Shown: positions 45,431 through 56,838, counted from the first letter of the stretch. The stretch is 64,000 nt of DNA from Gambelia wislizenii (GCA_030847615.1 JAUMIR010000005.1:108405116-108469115), one strand, 5' to 3'. The notes: generated by a model from the sequence alone, not told the origin. A program made the numbers and translations.

Positions 45431-47390
45431 TCCAATTTTCAAACATGTCAACTCCACTTCAATAAAATTATGATAGAAAGACAAATGTATTGACCATGAT
45501 TCAATTTTTTAAAGGGCAGTTATTGCCATAAGGGAGGGGGAGAGAAACTCCACTGGGTGGGTGCCAATTTTCTCCCAGGTAAAATTCCTCTACAGTCCCA
45601 TCAACTGGTCACTTCTAAAGATGTGGAAACATCCCCTCAGATTATTAATGTGACAAACAACTGTGTTTTGAGGAAATGAAAGGTAGGGAAGTCCCAAATG
45701 AACTGTGACAAAGGCCACACTCTCCTCCTTATGGCCAGGTAGTGGACCTTACTGAAACCTGTTTGCCACACTAGGCTTAACTTGAACACCAACCAGGCTG
45801 CCTGGTTGGTTGGTTGGTTGGTTTGAAGAGCCTACTCCTGGTGACCCAAGCAGTAGTGCACATATCAGGAAATGAAGAGTGCAGCTGGCACAGCTGTATT
45901 CTTGCTCTGCCAGAAGTTCAACAACTGCATGGTACAAATCTCTGGTAAGCATGGATCAAAGGCATATTCGCTACAGAGATCACTAAAATATATCTAATTA
46001 ACTCAGAGACCTAAAGACAATCAAAATCTGGGGTCAATCATACTTTGAACATGGTGTGTGATCCCTTAAGGCAAGAGGGAAGACATTATTTTACACAAAT
46101 ACCCAATCAAACTTTGAGACTTTTGGCCTTCTGTATCAGAGGCTGTTTTAGCAAATCAACCAGGCTTAATCACAGACTGTCAGGATTAAGTTATAGGAAG
46201 GCACAAATTGTCTGATGAACATTGTGTCTGAATGGCATTACAGTAAAATCATATTGTGTGCAAATGTAGAGCAGAAAGGCATCATAATACATAGTGATAA
46301 CACTTCTGAATTTACTCAGCAGTCATGTATAACAATGTGAAACAAGAATAAAATTACTGTACACTATTAGATTGAATTTGGCAGACTTGGATTTATTCAT
46401 ACATATTAATTTTTAACCTCTATTTTTGTAATATGTTGCCCCCCCCCATTTCTATTGTGATGACCTAGGGTTACAAAGACTAAAACCTAGACTAAACTAA
46501 ACAATCATATTGATGAATGTTTGAGATAATCCAAGGATGGCTTCAGTCCTGTACAACATTCCCTAGAGACTGCTTGGAAAGCAAATCTCAATGAATTCAT
46601 TTATGATGCATTTGGCTACTAGCTATAGAACTATCAATTTCCTGGCAGGGACACAGTTTGCTATAAGTGGAAGAATTATTTTGGGGCAACTTAGCTCTTG
46701 TGTATCCAGGAGTAATTCAGAATGGGACAAATGAATCTGGATAGGCATGCTGTTCAAAGGATTAGCTTGCTTATCCTTGAAAAAATATTTGCTATGTCAG
46801 CTCTGTGTTCAGCAAGCCCCCTGGGTCAGACGAAACAAAGCTGCATTCATTACACTATCCAATTAAGCACTAGAAATAAGGGGGGAAATGTACTGTTCAA
46901 CTCTTTCCCAAAGAGACTTCATGTAGATACCTCTTCTTACTGCCTTGAAAGTGTATCCCATTAATCTCTATAAGAGAAAAACATAAGAGACCCCCCAAAT
47001 AGTAGGAGACAAAATGGCATAAGCTACCCCCCCAGCCTTCTTTCCCTTCCTGGCTCCCTATAATTGCTGGTAAAAAATAGTTCCATGTGCTGCAAAGTAA
47101 GAAGTACATCTTAAAACTGCTGTCACTGATAATTAAAATCATAAATGTATCATTTTGGGGTTGCTGCTGGGATAAATATTAAAAACTGTCTAAAAGAGAC
47201 AGTTTTCAAAATCAGATGAAGAGAACAGCATAATGAAAATATAATGTTTTAAAACCAGAACAAGGGGAAGAAGGAATGCATAGGTCTCTTTGCATAGGCA
47301 CATGAGATGAAGCTGCTTGACAGAAGAATTTGGATCCCCCCTGCTAGAGTAGCCATGTAGAGAGGGAGGTGCATTGGGGGCTTCACAGGA
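45431..47390. other. Unassigned non-coding sequence
   Basis: Contains a (TTGG)n run at about 45801-45823 and a poly-C run at 46439. No gene recognised. Confidence 0.5.
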
Positions 47391-48700
47391 ATCATAGAAT
47401 CATAGAGCTGGAAGAAACCACAAGAGCCACCTAGTCCATCCCTCTGCCATGCACGAATACCCAATCAAAGCATTTCTGACAGATGTCTATCCAGCCTTTG
47501 TTTAAAAACCTCCAACAAGGGGACTCCACAACACTCAGAGGCAGTGCATTCCACTGCTGAACAGCTCTTACTGTCAGGAAATTCTTCCTAATGTTTAGGT
47601 GGAATCTCTTTTCCTGTAGTTTGAGTCCATTGCTCCATGTACTAGGAGATTATCAGATGACCTACATATGGTGTTATCACGAATGCCAGGAGATCATTAA
47701 AGGCCTTGATTTTCACAGGACATTGTTCCTGTGTCTCTGTGCTCTAGTGCTGGTCCCGTTCCACCATAATTTCTTTCTATTGACAGGCTAAGCTGTCAAT
47801 AGATCACCCATTCCATTTCTATGATGGAATGATGGGCGAGTGAAAAGATGGCCCCTTATTCTGGGGTGATGCCAGCATCAGTGGGAGGTCCGTTGCAGAA
47901 CACTTCCAGGTGTGATCAGGACATCCAGGTAAGTGACACCCTTCCCTGGGTTACTTGGGGTTTTTAAAGTGTGTTTTTCCTGCTTGCTGTCATTTTTAAA
48001 GTGTATTTTTTCTTTTTAATTTTGAATTTCCCATGCACTCATCTCATGAGAATGGCCGAGGATTTGAAACCAAAAAGTGAATGCAGCTCCACAGAGCTGC
48101 ACTCACTCCTGGGCTGCTGCAGGGAGGGAAAGAAGCAACAAAGATAGGTGTTTGAAACATTTCATTCTTGTGCCAGGATGGGGTTGGGAGCAGGGCAGGA
48201 GAGGAGATACCAAGATTGGGATGCTATTTTGGTCCCTGTCCGATAATCTCCCTAGTCTCTGGGGCAGGAGAAAACATGCTTGCTCCATTTTCAGTATGGC
48301 ATCCCTTCAAATATTTAAAAAATGACTATCATGTCACCTCTTAACCTTCTCTTCTCCAGAATAAACATGCCCATATCCTTACTCTGCTTCTCAGGGCATG
48401 GCTTCCAGACCACCTCTGGATATGTTCCAGCTTGCCAATATCCTTTTTGAATTGTGATGCCCAGAACTGGACACAGTATTCCAGGTAAGGTTTGACCAAA
48501 GCAGAATAGAGTGGCATTATCACTTCCCTTGATTTAGAGTTTAGACACTATACTCCTATTGATGCAGTCTAGAATTGCATTTGCATTTTTAGCTGCCGCA
48601 TCACACTGCTGATTCATTTTCAACTTGTGGTCCACTAGGACTCCTAGATCCCTTTAACATGTACTGCCACCAAGCCAGGTGTCTCCCATCTTATATCTGA
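47391..48700 (-). mobile_element. CR1 LINE, 5'-truncated, split by a MITE
   Basis: Two parts, 47391-47644 and 48252-48700, join into one CR1 3' end when the MITE between is removed. The outer end 'atcatagaatcatagagctgg' gives the (ATTCTATG)n-type terminus on the minus strand. The coding remains are '[14 protein letters not shown]' (complement of about 48440-48510) and the '[21 protein letters not shown]'-type region beyond it, with frameshifts. Confidence 0.88.
47645..48251. mobile_element. GGAGATTATC-family MITE, 607 bp
   Basis: Ends are GGAGATTATCAGATG (47645-47659) and CGATAATCTCC (48241-48251). CTA stands on both sides (47642-47644, 48252-48254), while the uninterrupted CR1 in this window reads CTAGTCTCTG only once at this point, so CTA is a true 3-bp duplication. 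The interior shares 'cacttccaggtgtgatcaggacatccaggtaagtg' with the 17396 copy. No transposase. Confidence 0.9.
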
Positions 48701-48989
48701 GGAAGGAGAGGCTAGGATTATTATTTTTTAAAATATTTTTATTAACATAAAAAGGTGTTTATAATATAAAACAACATACATAGGAAAAACTTTACACACC
48801 ACAAAAAAACAAACTATCTACAAACATAACACACAGGGTATATACTATATGACTTCCAGCTTGTCAGCTAAAGAGTATAGTTATCTTGTATTTATACCTT
48901 CTATATTACTATTCAAAATTTACCTTTAGATTTTTTTTACTAATATATCTACTTCCAAACCTTCTCTTCCACTTATTAGTCTTTATTAT

Positions 48990-51130
48990 TTATCCATCAA
49001 ATCCCAATGTTACCCCCAGACCCCAATTATTTCTCATGTAATCAATAACAGCTCTTCATTCTTCTTTAAAATTATATACTGTTTTGTTTTTCTTTAAGTA
49101 ACAATGTCAATTTATCAGTTTCCACAAAATGATATAATTTTATCAAACACTCCTTCTTTGTAGGCACAACAATTTCTTTCCATTTCTGTGCATACAACAG
49201 TCTCATTGCAATTATCATGTATTGTAAGATTCTTCCGTACTTCTTCTCCACTTGTTCATCTAAAAGTCCCAGTAAACAAAATTCTGGTTTCATCTGAATC
49301 TTCATATTCAAATTCCATCAAAGTATGAATTTTAATCCAAAATTATTTTGCTTTATCACAAGTCCATCACTTATTAAGAGCTGGGGTGATGTGCTGTGGA
49401 AACTAGTATGGTAATACGGTTTCCAAAAAAGCAGCATGTCGCTTATCATTGTACAGTGCATTCTGAAAAAATGTTACTCCTGCAGTGCTAGCAGCACCAT
49501 CTACTGGCAGTTATATTGTCTGCACTGTACAGCTGTTTGTAATTGTCTGCGATATTTGTCTGTATTGATTTCTGACTTGTATAAAAATTGTATAACCTGC
49601 TTGTATTGTATTGTAATGTATAACTTACTTGAATTGTACTGAATTGTATGTGATGTATTGTGATGTACCCTGCCCCAATCCTGAGGGGAGAGGCAGTTAA
49701 TAAATAACTCAGTATTATTATAGTATTTTGGAATTAAATACCATCTGTACATCATCTTGTAAAAACTTTCTTTAAGCTCATAACACAATGTAAACTTCAA
49801 TCTTTCTTTCCACATTTTTTCCATTGTGCCATTGGTATATTATAACCTATATTTTGACCCACTTTACCATACATTCTTTAGCCTGTTCATCTTCCATTTC
49901 CATTTTTAACAATAATTTATACAGTTTTGTTGCTAAATGTCCATTGTTAGTACACAATCACATTTCGAATTCTGACTTTTCTCACCAAGACTGTACAGTC
50001 TCTTATCCACTTTAAATCTCTCCAACATCTGTCTGTAAAAATACCAATGAAGTTCATTTCCTTCGTCTTTCAACTCTTCCATTGTTTTTTTTTTCCTAAA
50101 CTGGCCAACATCCAGTATCAGTAAATCTTTGTACATTACCCTTTTATCTTTAAACCCCTTTTCTCAAGTGTGTGTGTATCTATATATCTATATCTATCTA
50201 TCTAGCTAGCTATCTGTTGAAACCCATAAAGGCATTTTAGAACACAACCTTAATTTGTATTTGACTCATATCCATATCTCCACAATGATCTTCTGATACA
50301 ATGGCTATTAAATTCAGCCCTTACGTTTATCTTATCATACCAAAATATCCATGCCAGCCAAATCTTAAACCAAAGCCTTCTAGCTTTAACAATTTCTTGT
50401 TTTCCAACGCTATCCAATTTTTTAATCTGATGAAATTACACACTGCATAATACAGTTTTAAGTCTGGGAGTCCTATCCTCCCCTTCCTTTTACATCTTGC
50501 TAAAACTTAAATTTTAGTCTTTGCTTTTTGCCAAACAATTTTAGATATATCTTTTTACCATTGCTTAAGTGGTTTTCATTAGTCAAAATCAGAATTGTTT
50601 GAAATAAAAACATCATTTTGGGGGAGTACATTCCTCTTAACAACTACAATTTTCCCTAATAAAGATAGATTTCGTTTACTTCATTTTTTAAGGTCTTGCT
50701 TTTTCTCATTCCACACTTTTATGTAGTTATTCTGGTACAGTTTAGTGTTACTATTTGACACCATAGTTCAAAAATATTTAGTCTTCTTCTCTACTCTAAA
50801 TCCAGTTCTTTCTCTTAAAATTGAAGCATCGTCTTTTCCTATATTTTTTCAGAAGCATAATAGTCTTATCTCTATTTATTTTAAGGCCTGCCAGTTGTTC
50901 ATACTCCTTCAAACTATTCAGCATATTATCTATATTTCCTATAGGATCTACCAAAACAGGAACAACAACAATGCCAGATCATCAGCAAATGCCTTCAAAT
51001 TTTTGCCCTTGATAGATAAACCCTGGATATTCCCATTTTCTCTTATAGCTTGATTCAAAACCTCTAGGGTCAGAATAAAAAGTAGAGGAGAGAGAGGGCA
51101 ACCTTATCTGGTTCCCTTCTGTATATCACA
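48990..51130 (-). pseudogene. L1 ORF2 (reverse transcriptase and C-terminal region)
   Basis: Minus-strand reading gives '[18 protein letters not shown]' (RT motif B) and 'KAFADDLAL' (motif C FADD) within about 50980-51115. The C-terminal region follows as frames such as 'LCYELKESFYKMMYRWYLIPKYY' in 49501-49824, typical of L1 ORF2 before its zinc-knuckle. Stops and shifts are frequent. The product would copy L1 RNA at a nicked target site. Confidence 0.78.
49385..49715 (+). repeat. Repeat nested in L1
   Basis: A plus-oriented insert that breaks the L1 reading, ending with 'tgtaccctgccccaatcctgaggggagaggcagttaataaataa', an L2/SINE-like tail. The head is not identified. Confidence 0.5.
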
Positions 51131-51169
51131 AGTCTACTAAATCCTTATCATCTTCTGGAATCAACATTA

Positions 51170-51469
51170 TTTATTTAATTTATTATTTATTACGGTATCT
51201 ATACCCTGCTCTTCAGCCACAAAGGCTCTCAGAGTGGCTTACAAATTGTTAAGCAATAGCACTTAAACATCTACACTGCTTTATAGTGCACTAGGTACTT
51301 TCTAAGCAGTTTCCAATGTGTGTTAGCTAATTTCCCCCACCAGACAGGTACTCATTTTACCAACCTATGAAAGGATGGAAGGCTGAGTGAGCCTTGGAGC
51401 CCTTGGGATCAAACTCACAGTGTTGTGGCTGCAGTACTGGCTTTTAACCACTATGCCACCAGGGCTCCC
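51170..51469 (-). mobile_element. tRNA-headed SINE (L2/CORE-type tail) nested in L1
   Basis: On the minus strand the head begins 'ggagccctggtggcatagtggttaa' (A box; complement of about 51444-51469), with 'gagtttgatccc' as B box (complement of about 51408-51420) and a body 'ggtaaaatgagtacctgtctgg'. It ends in a (TAAA)n-type tail near 51170. This is a known class of squamate SINE, separate from Sauria. Confidence 0.7.
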
Positions 51470-51929
51470 TTTGCATTATTCCATGAATCTGGTGTCTCTT
51501 GGAGGCATACCAAATTTGTACTTTTCCAAATGATGAAAGTTTTTTTTTCTGAGCAGAATTCAAACCCTGTACATTTCATGAGACACACTTAATATTAGCC
51601 ATCAGGTCTTTTATTAATTGAATCCATTTCCAAATCATCTCTTTTAGATGCTTGAGTTTCTCTTCTTCTTTATCACTTGTTTACTCTTCTGAACTGTATG
51701 AAGTCTCCTTATCTTTTGGTTGATTTCTCCATCTTTCTTTAACACACTTCCCCACATCTGGAATGTGGCTAGGACTGTGTTCTGGGGTTTCTTATCCTTT
51801 TCCTTTCCTATCTCCTTTTTCATTTCCTTTCCATTTCCCTAATGATTACTTTCCAAACCTTTTCCATATTTTTTCAGAAATTCTTTGGCCTTCTGAGTTG
51901 TATTAATTATAAATCTCCCTTGTTTAAAC

Positions 51930-52600
51930 CTAAAAGCCACCCCTTCCAGCTTCTCCCAACTCAACTGTATTCCACATTTTCAACTTATTAGTAAGGAAGG
52001 TGTATTCTCTTCTTCTTCTCAAAACCCATGTTGGGATGTCTTTATAACCTTGTATCTGAATCCCACCCATTTCCATTTTATTCACATTATTTTCTTGTAG
52101 AATTTCATCTCTCAGGGGATGTCTCACAAAATAAACTATGGCATCTCTGGGAAGTTTTCCCTCTCTTCCTACCCAGGAATTAAGATAATTTATTTTATAC
52201 AATTCCCATTTAATATCCTCTTTTGGCCTATGTAGCAACTCCAATATTGACTCTGCCATTCTCTCAGAAATATTCTCATTTTGTTTTCTGCTCCTCAAAA
52301 CCCTAGAGCCTTCTTTTTCTTTCAGTTCCAGCAGTGCCAGAGTGTCGAAATCTTATTCCCTTTCCAATGTCAATCTCCCTGTTACTTCTTCCAACTTCTG
52401 TGTTCTTCCTCCAGGTGGATTACCTTCTCATTAAATTGTTGTAGTTCTGGTGTAATCTGGGTTAAAGATTCCTTAGCCTCTTTTAACCATTTCTTCATCT
52501 CAGCCATCTCTCTCTTAATGCCTTCTATCAAGTTCTTCTTTAATTGCATTCCCATCTGTTTTATTTCATTTCTGGATTGGTCTCTCACTTGTCTAATATC
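51930..52600 (-). pseudogene. L1 ORF1p remains
   Basis: Two minus-strand frames: 52382-52588 is a heptad-like coiled coil rich in Lys/Glu ('KREMAEMKKWLKEAKESL'), and 51930-52298 has the RNA-recognition/C-terminal domain ('YKDIPTWVLRRRREYTFLTN', 'PRDAIVYFVRHPLRDEIL'). Order and spacing match L1 ORF1p, an RNA-binding trimer. The frames are offset, so it is not functional. Confidence 0.75.
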
Positions 52601-53169
52601 ATCCTAAATCAATTGATTGACAGGTCTCTGGAAGTTCTTCTTTGTCCCTGAGGAGTGGAACTTTTCCTACCTTTGATCTGGTAGAGAATTCCATTTTGAT
52701 AGTTTGTGACAGCTGTCAAAAGATTTGTTTTTTCCATGTAATTATTCTTCTCAGCCAGCAGGTGCTATTGCAGCTAGACCTCCCACTTTGTACTTCATCT
52801 CCTTGTGCTTTAGTTAAGTTCTAGAAATACAATCAGCCAGAAACACATTTTTTTCCACAGTGTCTCCCTCCGGAACAAAAGATTGTCACCACAGTCCATT
52901 ATAGCCAAATTGCCAGCTATTAGCTTTCAATTAAAGGCACAGGGTATGGTAGATAATATGGGGATTTCCATATTAGGAAAGTTGTCTAGATAGAGAAACA
53001 TTTTGGCAGAATCATGTAAGCCCCTATCTTCTGATATTCTCAAAGGAATGAGTGGAATATGGGCAGGAATTTGTTCCTCACCCTATGAAACCTTATGGTT
53101 TCAGCAGCTGGCTTAACTGCCTTTGGTCCCCACAAATGAGGATCCCACTAGCATCTGAATCTTAATATG

Positions 53170-54120
53170 GGGAATATTTGTACCAGTGGTGCCTGACCCC
53201 AGAACGACTAGCCAAAATGTATAAAGGATGTAAAAATATTTGTTGGCAGTGCAAAGCACATGTGGACATGTTTTTTCCACACTTGGTGGATGTTCGAAAA
53301 GGCAAGAAAATTTTGGGGACAGATACAAAGACAGCTGCAAGAAATCTTCAAAATTAAGTTCACAATGAACCTGGAGTTATTTCTATTAGGCATCCCAAAT
53401 GAAGATTTAAAGGGAATCAGTTATAGAATATTGCACTACATGAATCTAGCAGTTAGAATAATTTAAGCAAGAGATTGGGAAAAAGTAGATTCCCCTGAAA
53501 TAAATGAGTGGGTTATTAAAATACTTAACTTGACCAAAATGGACAAATTAACCAAAATAATTAAAGAGAAGTCTTCAAAAAAAATTTAAAGACTGGGAAC
53601 CATTTCTGAATGAAGATCTTGAATAAGATAATATACAGTTGTCCCTTCATATTTGCTGGGGTTTGGTTCCAGGACTGCCCATGGATACCAAAATCTGTGA
53701 ATACTCAAGTCCCATTATATGCAATGGTATAGCAAAATGGTGCTCCTTATATAAGATAGCAAAATCAAGGTTTGCTTTTTGGATTATTGTTTTTTAAATA
53801 TTATTTTCAAGCCGTGAATACTTAAATCCATGGATACCAAATCCGTGGATATGGAGGGACAACTGTAGCTGGAAGATTAATTAATGTTCTGTATACATAA
53901 GGGGGAAAGGGTTTATAAAGATAGATGATGTCTCCAATCTGATAAACTGAAAGTCAGTTGAGTGTTATATGTGATTGTAAGATGTCTTGTATGTGTAGTA
54001 AGGTGAGTGTTTTATGTATAGTATGAAAATATAGTATGTTTAATATGTCTAAGTTTTTGTAATGTCTAATTTGAATAATATATGTGAAATATATAATAAT
54101 AATAAATATATATATAAGAA
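53170..54120 (+). mobile_element. L1 LINE 3' fragment (plus strand)
   Basis: A plus-strand reading gives 'WCLTPERLAKMYKGCKNICW' and 'QCKAHVDMFFPHL', the C-terminal Cys/His zinc-knuckle region (CWxC...H) of L1 ORF2, in a direction opposite to the neighbouring L1. It continues through 'RNLQN' in shifted frames to about 53620, is interrupted by a MITE (53636-53865), and ends in AT-rich 3' UTR at about 54120. Confidence 0.75.
53636..53865. mobile_element. Tigger/pogo-like MITE, 230 bp
   Basis: CAGTTGTCCCTTCATATTTG at the left end is the inverted copy of the right end ATATGGAGGGACAACTG. The dinucleotide TA flanks both sides (53634-53635, 53866-53867), as in Tc1/mariner elements. The body ('tggttccaggactgcccatggatacc', 'tccatggataccaaatccgtgg') matches the MER2/Tigger-type pattern. 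No transposase. Confidence 0.88.
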
Positions 54121-54333
54121 ATTGAGAATATTTAATGTGAATATTTAATATGGAGGATATTTAATGTGGGCTTGCATGAACTGGTTGTGTCGTCAAATGG
54201 TGACAAGTCCAGCAGGGCGTTGGAATTTGGGGATCTTCAATTGGACAGGCAGCAAATTATTCTTATTATCCATTCTTCTAAACTGAAACAAGTGCATGGC
54301 TGAAGTCCAGTTGCAGCTCCAGACATTTGGTTA

Positions 54334-54620
54334 TCAATCTATGTGTCCACTTAAGGCATTGTGTCAATATATACAGGTGACAGTACCCTTTCCTTACCTG
54401 TTTTTGTTCACAAGGACTGGTCACCCTTGACAAAATACCAATTCTGATATATCACCTCCAGATCCCTGTCCACCATTGGCCTCACAGAGGTGAAATCTTG
54501 CACTAATTATTTTTCAATTGTGGCTGCTTCAACTGCACCAGCATTGGGCATGGATCCCCTGGCCATTCAATAGATAGGGCACTGGAGGACCTCAGCATAC
54601 AGAAGGTATGTTTGGCCTTT
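54334..54620 (+). pseudogene. Tyrosine recombinase (Ngaro/DIRS type), C-terminal fragment
   Basis: 'CPLKALCQYIQVT' (about 54352-54390) corresponds to the 'CPVRALRxY' block; 'NYFSIVAASTAPALGMDPLA' (about 54505-54570) is the HxxRIGAA helix with His changed to Asn and Arg to Ser; 'IGHWRTSAYRRYV' (about 54574-54612) is the terminal GRWRSSAYxxYV box and keeps the likely catalytic Tyr. A stop lies between 'AIQ' and 'IGHW', and another upstream. Same protein family as 14940-15246. Inactive because of the stops and lost HxxR residues. Confidence 0.78.
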
Positions 54621-54659
54621 GCAGTATTAATGTGGCATGCTCTTTTCTTGTTTTTGTAG
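54606..54659 (+). other. Intron-like segment between recombinase and SGNH domain
   Basis: The sequence AAG|GTATGT at 54603-54611 is a good splice donor, and TTTTTGTAG| at 54651-54659 follows a T-rich tract. The acceptor position is shared with copy 2 (TTTTCTAG at 16169-16176, with a TACTAAC branch-like motif upstream). However the donor overlaps the codons of the recombinase's terminal 'RYV', which could produce GTATGT by chance. Real splicing is an inference. Confidence 0.35.
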
Positions 54660-55231
54660 ATTCTAGGTTGTGGACAGTGAAGCATTGAGTACTGATCATT
54701 GGTCACAGCATGGGATATTGGGCAGCTCATCAAGCCCACACTAGCCATTTTGGGACCCATCTGGGAATTGGCAACATGGCTATAATCAAATGGCTCAGCA
54801 AAACAGGTCTTTGATGGCATGACTTGATGCCACTGTTGCTTGGGGTACACCATGGACCTCCACCACATATCCTTGTCATTCACTTGGGTGGCAACGACTT
54901 GAGATTGTTGAAGAGTAAAGCCCTTCTTTTGCAGGTATTTCACAACATGTAGGGGGACCTGCATTTAATTGATAGCACCTGACATAGAGCATATAGGCAA
55001 TGCCATGGTGAGGGGACTGGGTCACTATTTGCCACACCCAGAATGTTTTTTCCAGAGGCCTGAGCTCTCCCAGTCAGATGGCTTATACCAGTCTGAATCT
55101 GGGAATATGCTTTGGGGGGGGGATCTACAATTGGGTTTGAGGGCCCTTTTGGCCAGCCTGGTGGGGGACAGAGATAAGCAGACAATTGCCCTATATCCAT
55201 GGCAGGTAGTGGGGGGATATGTCAGATATTG
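54660..55231 (+). pseudogene. SGNH hydrolase-like domain of a Ngaro-type element
   Basis: Plus-strand reading from about 54690: 'GHSMGYWAAHQAH' (block I with the Ser nucleophile position), 'FGTHLGIGN', a TGA, 'WHDLMPLLLG', 'PPHILVIHLGGNDL' (block III with GND), a TAG near 54953, then 'RPELSQSDGLYQSESGNML' and 'DLQLGLRALLASLVG' (the block V region; DxxH is decayed to DGLYQ). The order and spacing match the SGNH domain found in several Ngaro elements. At least two stops make it a pseudogene. The same region is opened but mostly deleted in copy 2. Confidence 0.78.
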
Positions 55232-55633
55232 ATGAACACCTATGAAACCCTTTTGGTGAATTAGAGACCTCTGGAACTGCCTTTTTAGGTACAATTAGGG
55301 TGTGTGTGAAAGAGACTTTCCTTTGGGCTGGCCTGAAGGTTAAACCCTCAATTTAAGTCCTGTAACGGGGGATGGAATCTCAGGTGGGCCTTCCAGTTGT
55401 GGGCTAGCTGAGGAGCAACCCAGCAATTCCTTGGGGCTCAGGTATTTGTCCCTGGGAAAGCTGCAGAGGTGGTCAGTGGGAAGGCCACCTGCTTCAGCTG
55501 CTCCAACTCTAGGTTGCTAGGTACAAAGGGAGCTTTGTAGCTTTCAAGAGAAATCCATAAATATGATAGAATTAAATAAAATGCCCCATTTCTTTGTGTC
55601 TCTCAGAGGTTTGGTCACCTGGGAACTAGGCAT

Positions 55634-55738
55634 GGGGCTGTCACAGTAGGTAACAATGTCCATTAAACCTATGGAGAAAGTATCCAAATTTTTCATATGT
55701 TTGAGTATAAGCTCACTGTTACCTACTGTGACAGCCCC
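55634..55738. repeat. Perfect 21-bp inverted repeat around a 63-bp loop
   Basis: GGGGCTGTCACAGTAGGTAAC without its last base is given here as GGGGCTGTCACAGTAGGTAA (55634-55653); the exact inverted copy ends at 55738 (AGTGTCGGGG read backwards from the right). It lies right after the 3' terminal region of Ngaro-like copy 4. Arms are identical although the surrounding copy is decayed. Confidence 0.85.
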
Positions 55739-56838
55739 AATCTTGGAATATCACATAATTGGCAATATTTAATAATTGGCTTGCTGTGGCCTTCAATGTG
55801 GTTGGCAAGTAAACCAGGGACCCCAAGATACCAAGGCTGGAGTCATGTACAGTCTAGGGAGGTGCCTTTGGAAATTCCCCAAACAGGTCATACCCAGGTC
55901 AGAGTTCTTCCTAAAGAATGTCTGGAAATGAGACATTCACTAATTCACTAAAAAATGGCAGAGTTCTCAATGGTGGAAAAATGGGTTTTCCTCCTCTACG
56001 CTCCTGAACAATAGAAGTTGCCTTCTCCTATTCAATTCCAAATATATTGCCCATTAATTACCATTTGTATATCCAGAGAATCTTTTGTTTTAGCTTTGAA
56101 AAATCCAAGAGACATTGTATTTCACTCTTAATCTCAATCCTCCAGGGGAATTATGCAATATAAATATAACCCTATAACACAAAAAACCAAAATTTCTGCA
56201 CTTCCTCTTCATCCCTCCATGCTGCCTGTTTGCTGTGTGACACTCAGAATGCAACTCTGAGTCTCTGCTGCATGAATCTCAGCCCTCTAGGATTGGTATA
56301 GTATAATCCATAATCCCCTTGCTCTATTCCTTCATTGAAATACTTCAACAGCCTTGCATGAGTGCTTGAAGCCTGAGTGTAAGCATGAATGCTGTTAAGA
56401 TTGATTTCCAATAACGAAACAATTTAATTGTATGTTCTGGCTTGGAGTCCCTTCAATCATTACCCATACTGGTATACATAGTGTAAAATATCCTGCTGTT
56501 ACCTGGCCTCTTGCTGTTATTATGAACTAACTAAATATTCCCCATATTAAGATTCAGACACAACTGGGATTGTCATGGGCCCCACACAATTTGAGCAAAA
56601 ACATTTGTGTAGAAAATGGCCAGTTAAGAATATAAGGAGAGCTATGATGTGAGCCTAACTGGTCCAGTATTCTGTCTGCACACTAGTCAAGTAGATAAAT
56701 CAAGTAGAAAACTCAAACAGGATATCAGAATATGGATGACCTCCGGTTCTGTGGGCAGAGGCATTGGTCAATTGACAAGGTGGTCTGTATGGTCACACCT
56801 CCAGAAAGAGGCTATTCTCTGGGGTAAATTTTAAAATT
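55739..56838. other. Mostly unassigned; diverged LTR-like 3' block at 56440-56540
   Basis: 'actggtatacatag' at about 56468-56481, followed by 'tgttattatgaac' near 56514-56526, resembles the ends of LTR-like copies A and B (11.64 and 15.25 kb). The part before it may be a decayed remainder of the same sequence. No coding domain. Confidence 0.4.

Larger units (their letters stand above)
48720..52810 (-). mobile_element. L1 LINE, degenerate, internally deleted
   Basis: Minus-strand order: ORF1 remains (52.6-51.9 kb), the start of the endonuclease (complement of about 51480-51560, 'VCLQETP'), a deletion plus SINE insertion, the reverse transcriptase palm (51.1-50.9 kb), and the C-terminal region to the 3' end near 48720. 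It is interrupted by a SINE (51170-51469) and another repeat (49385-49715). Confidence 0.82.
54330..55640 (+). mobile_element. Ngaro/DIRS-like retrotransposon remnant (copy 4)
   Basis: The most informative copy. In order: tyrosine recombinase C-terminal half (54334-54620), an intron-like gap, an SGNH hydrolase domain (about 54690-55231), then the shared 3' terminal sequence (55240-55640) with an AATAAAATG signal near 55574. RT and RNase H are missing (5'-truncated). In Ngaro elements the recombinase integrates circular cDNA and the SGNH domain is an accessory part of unknown role. The reading is broken by a few stops. Confidence 0.75.
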
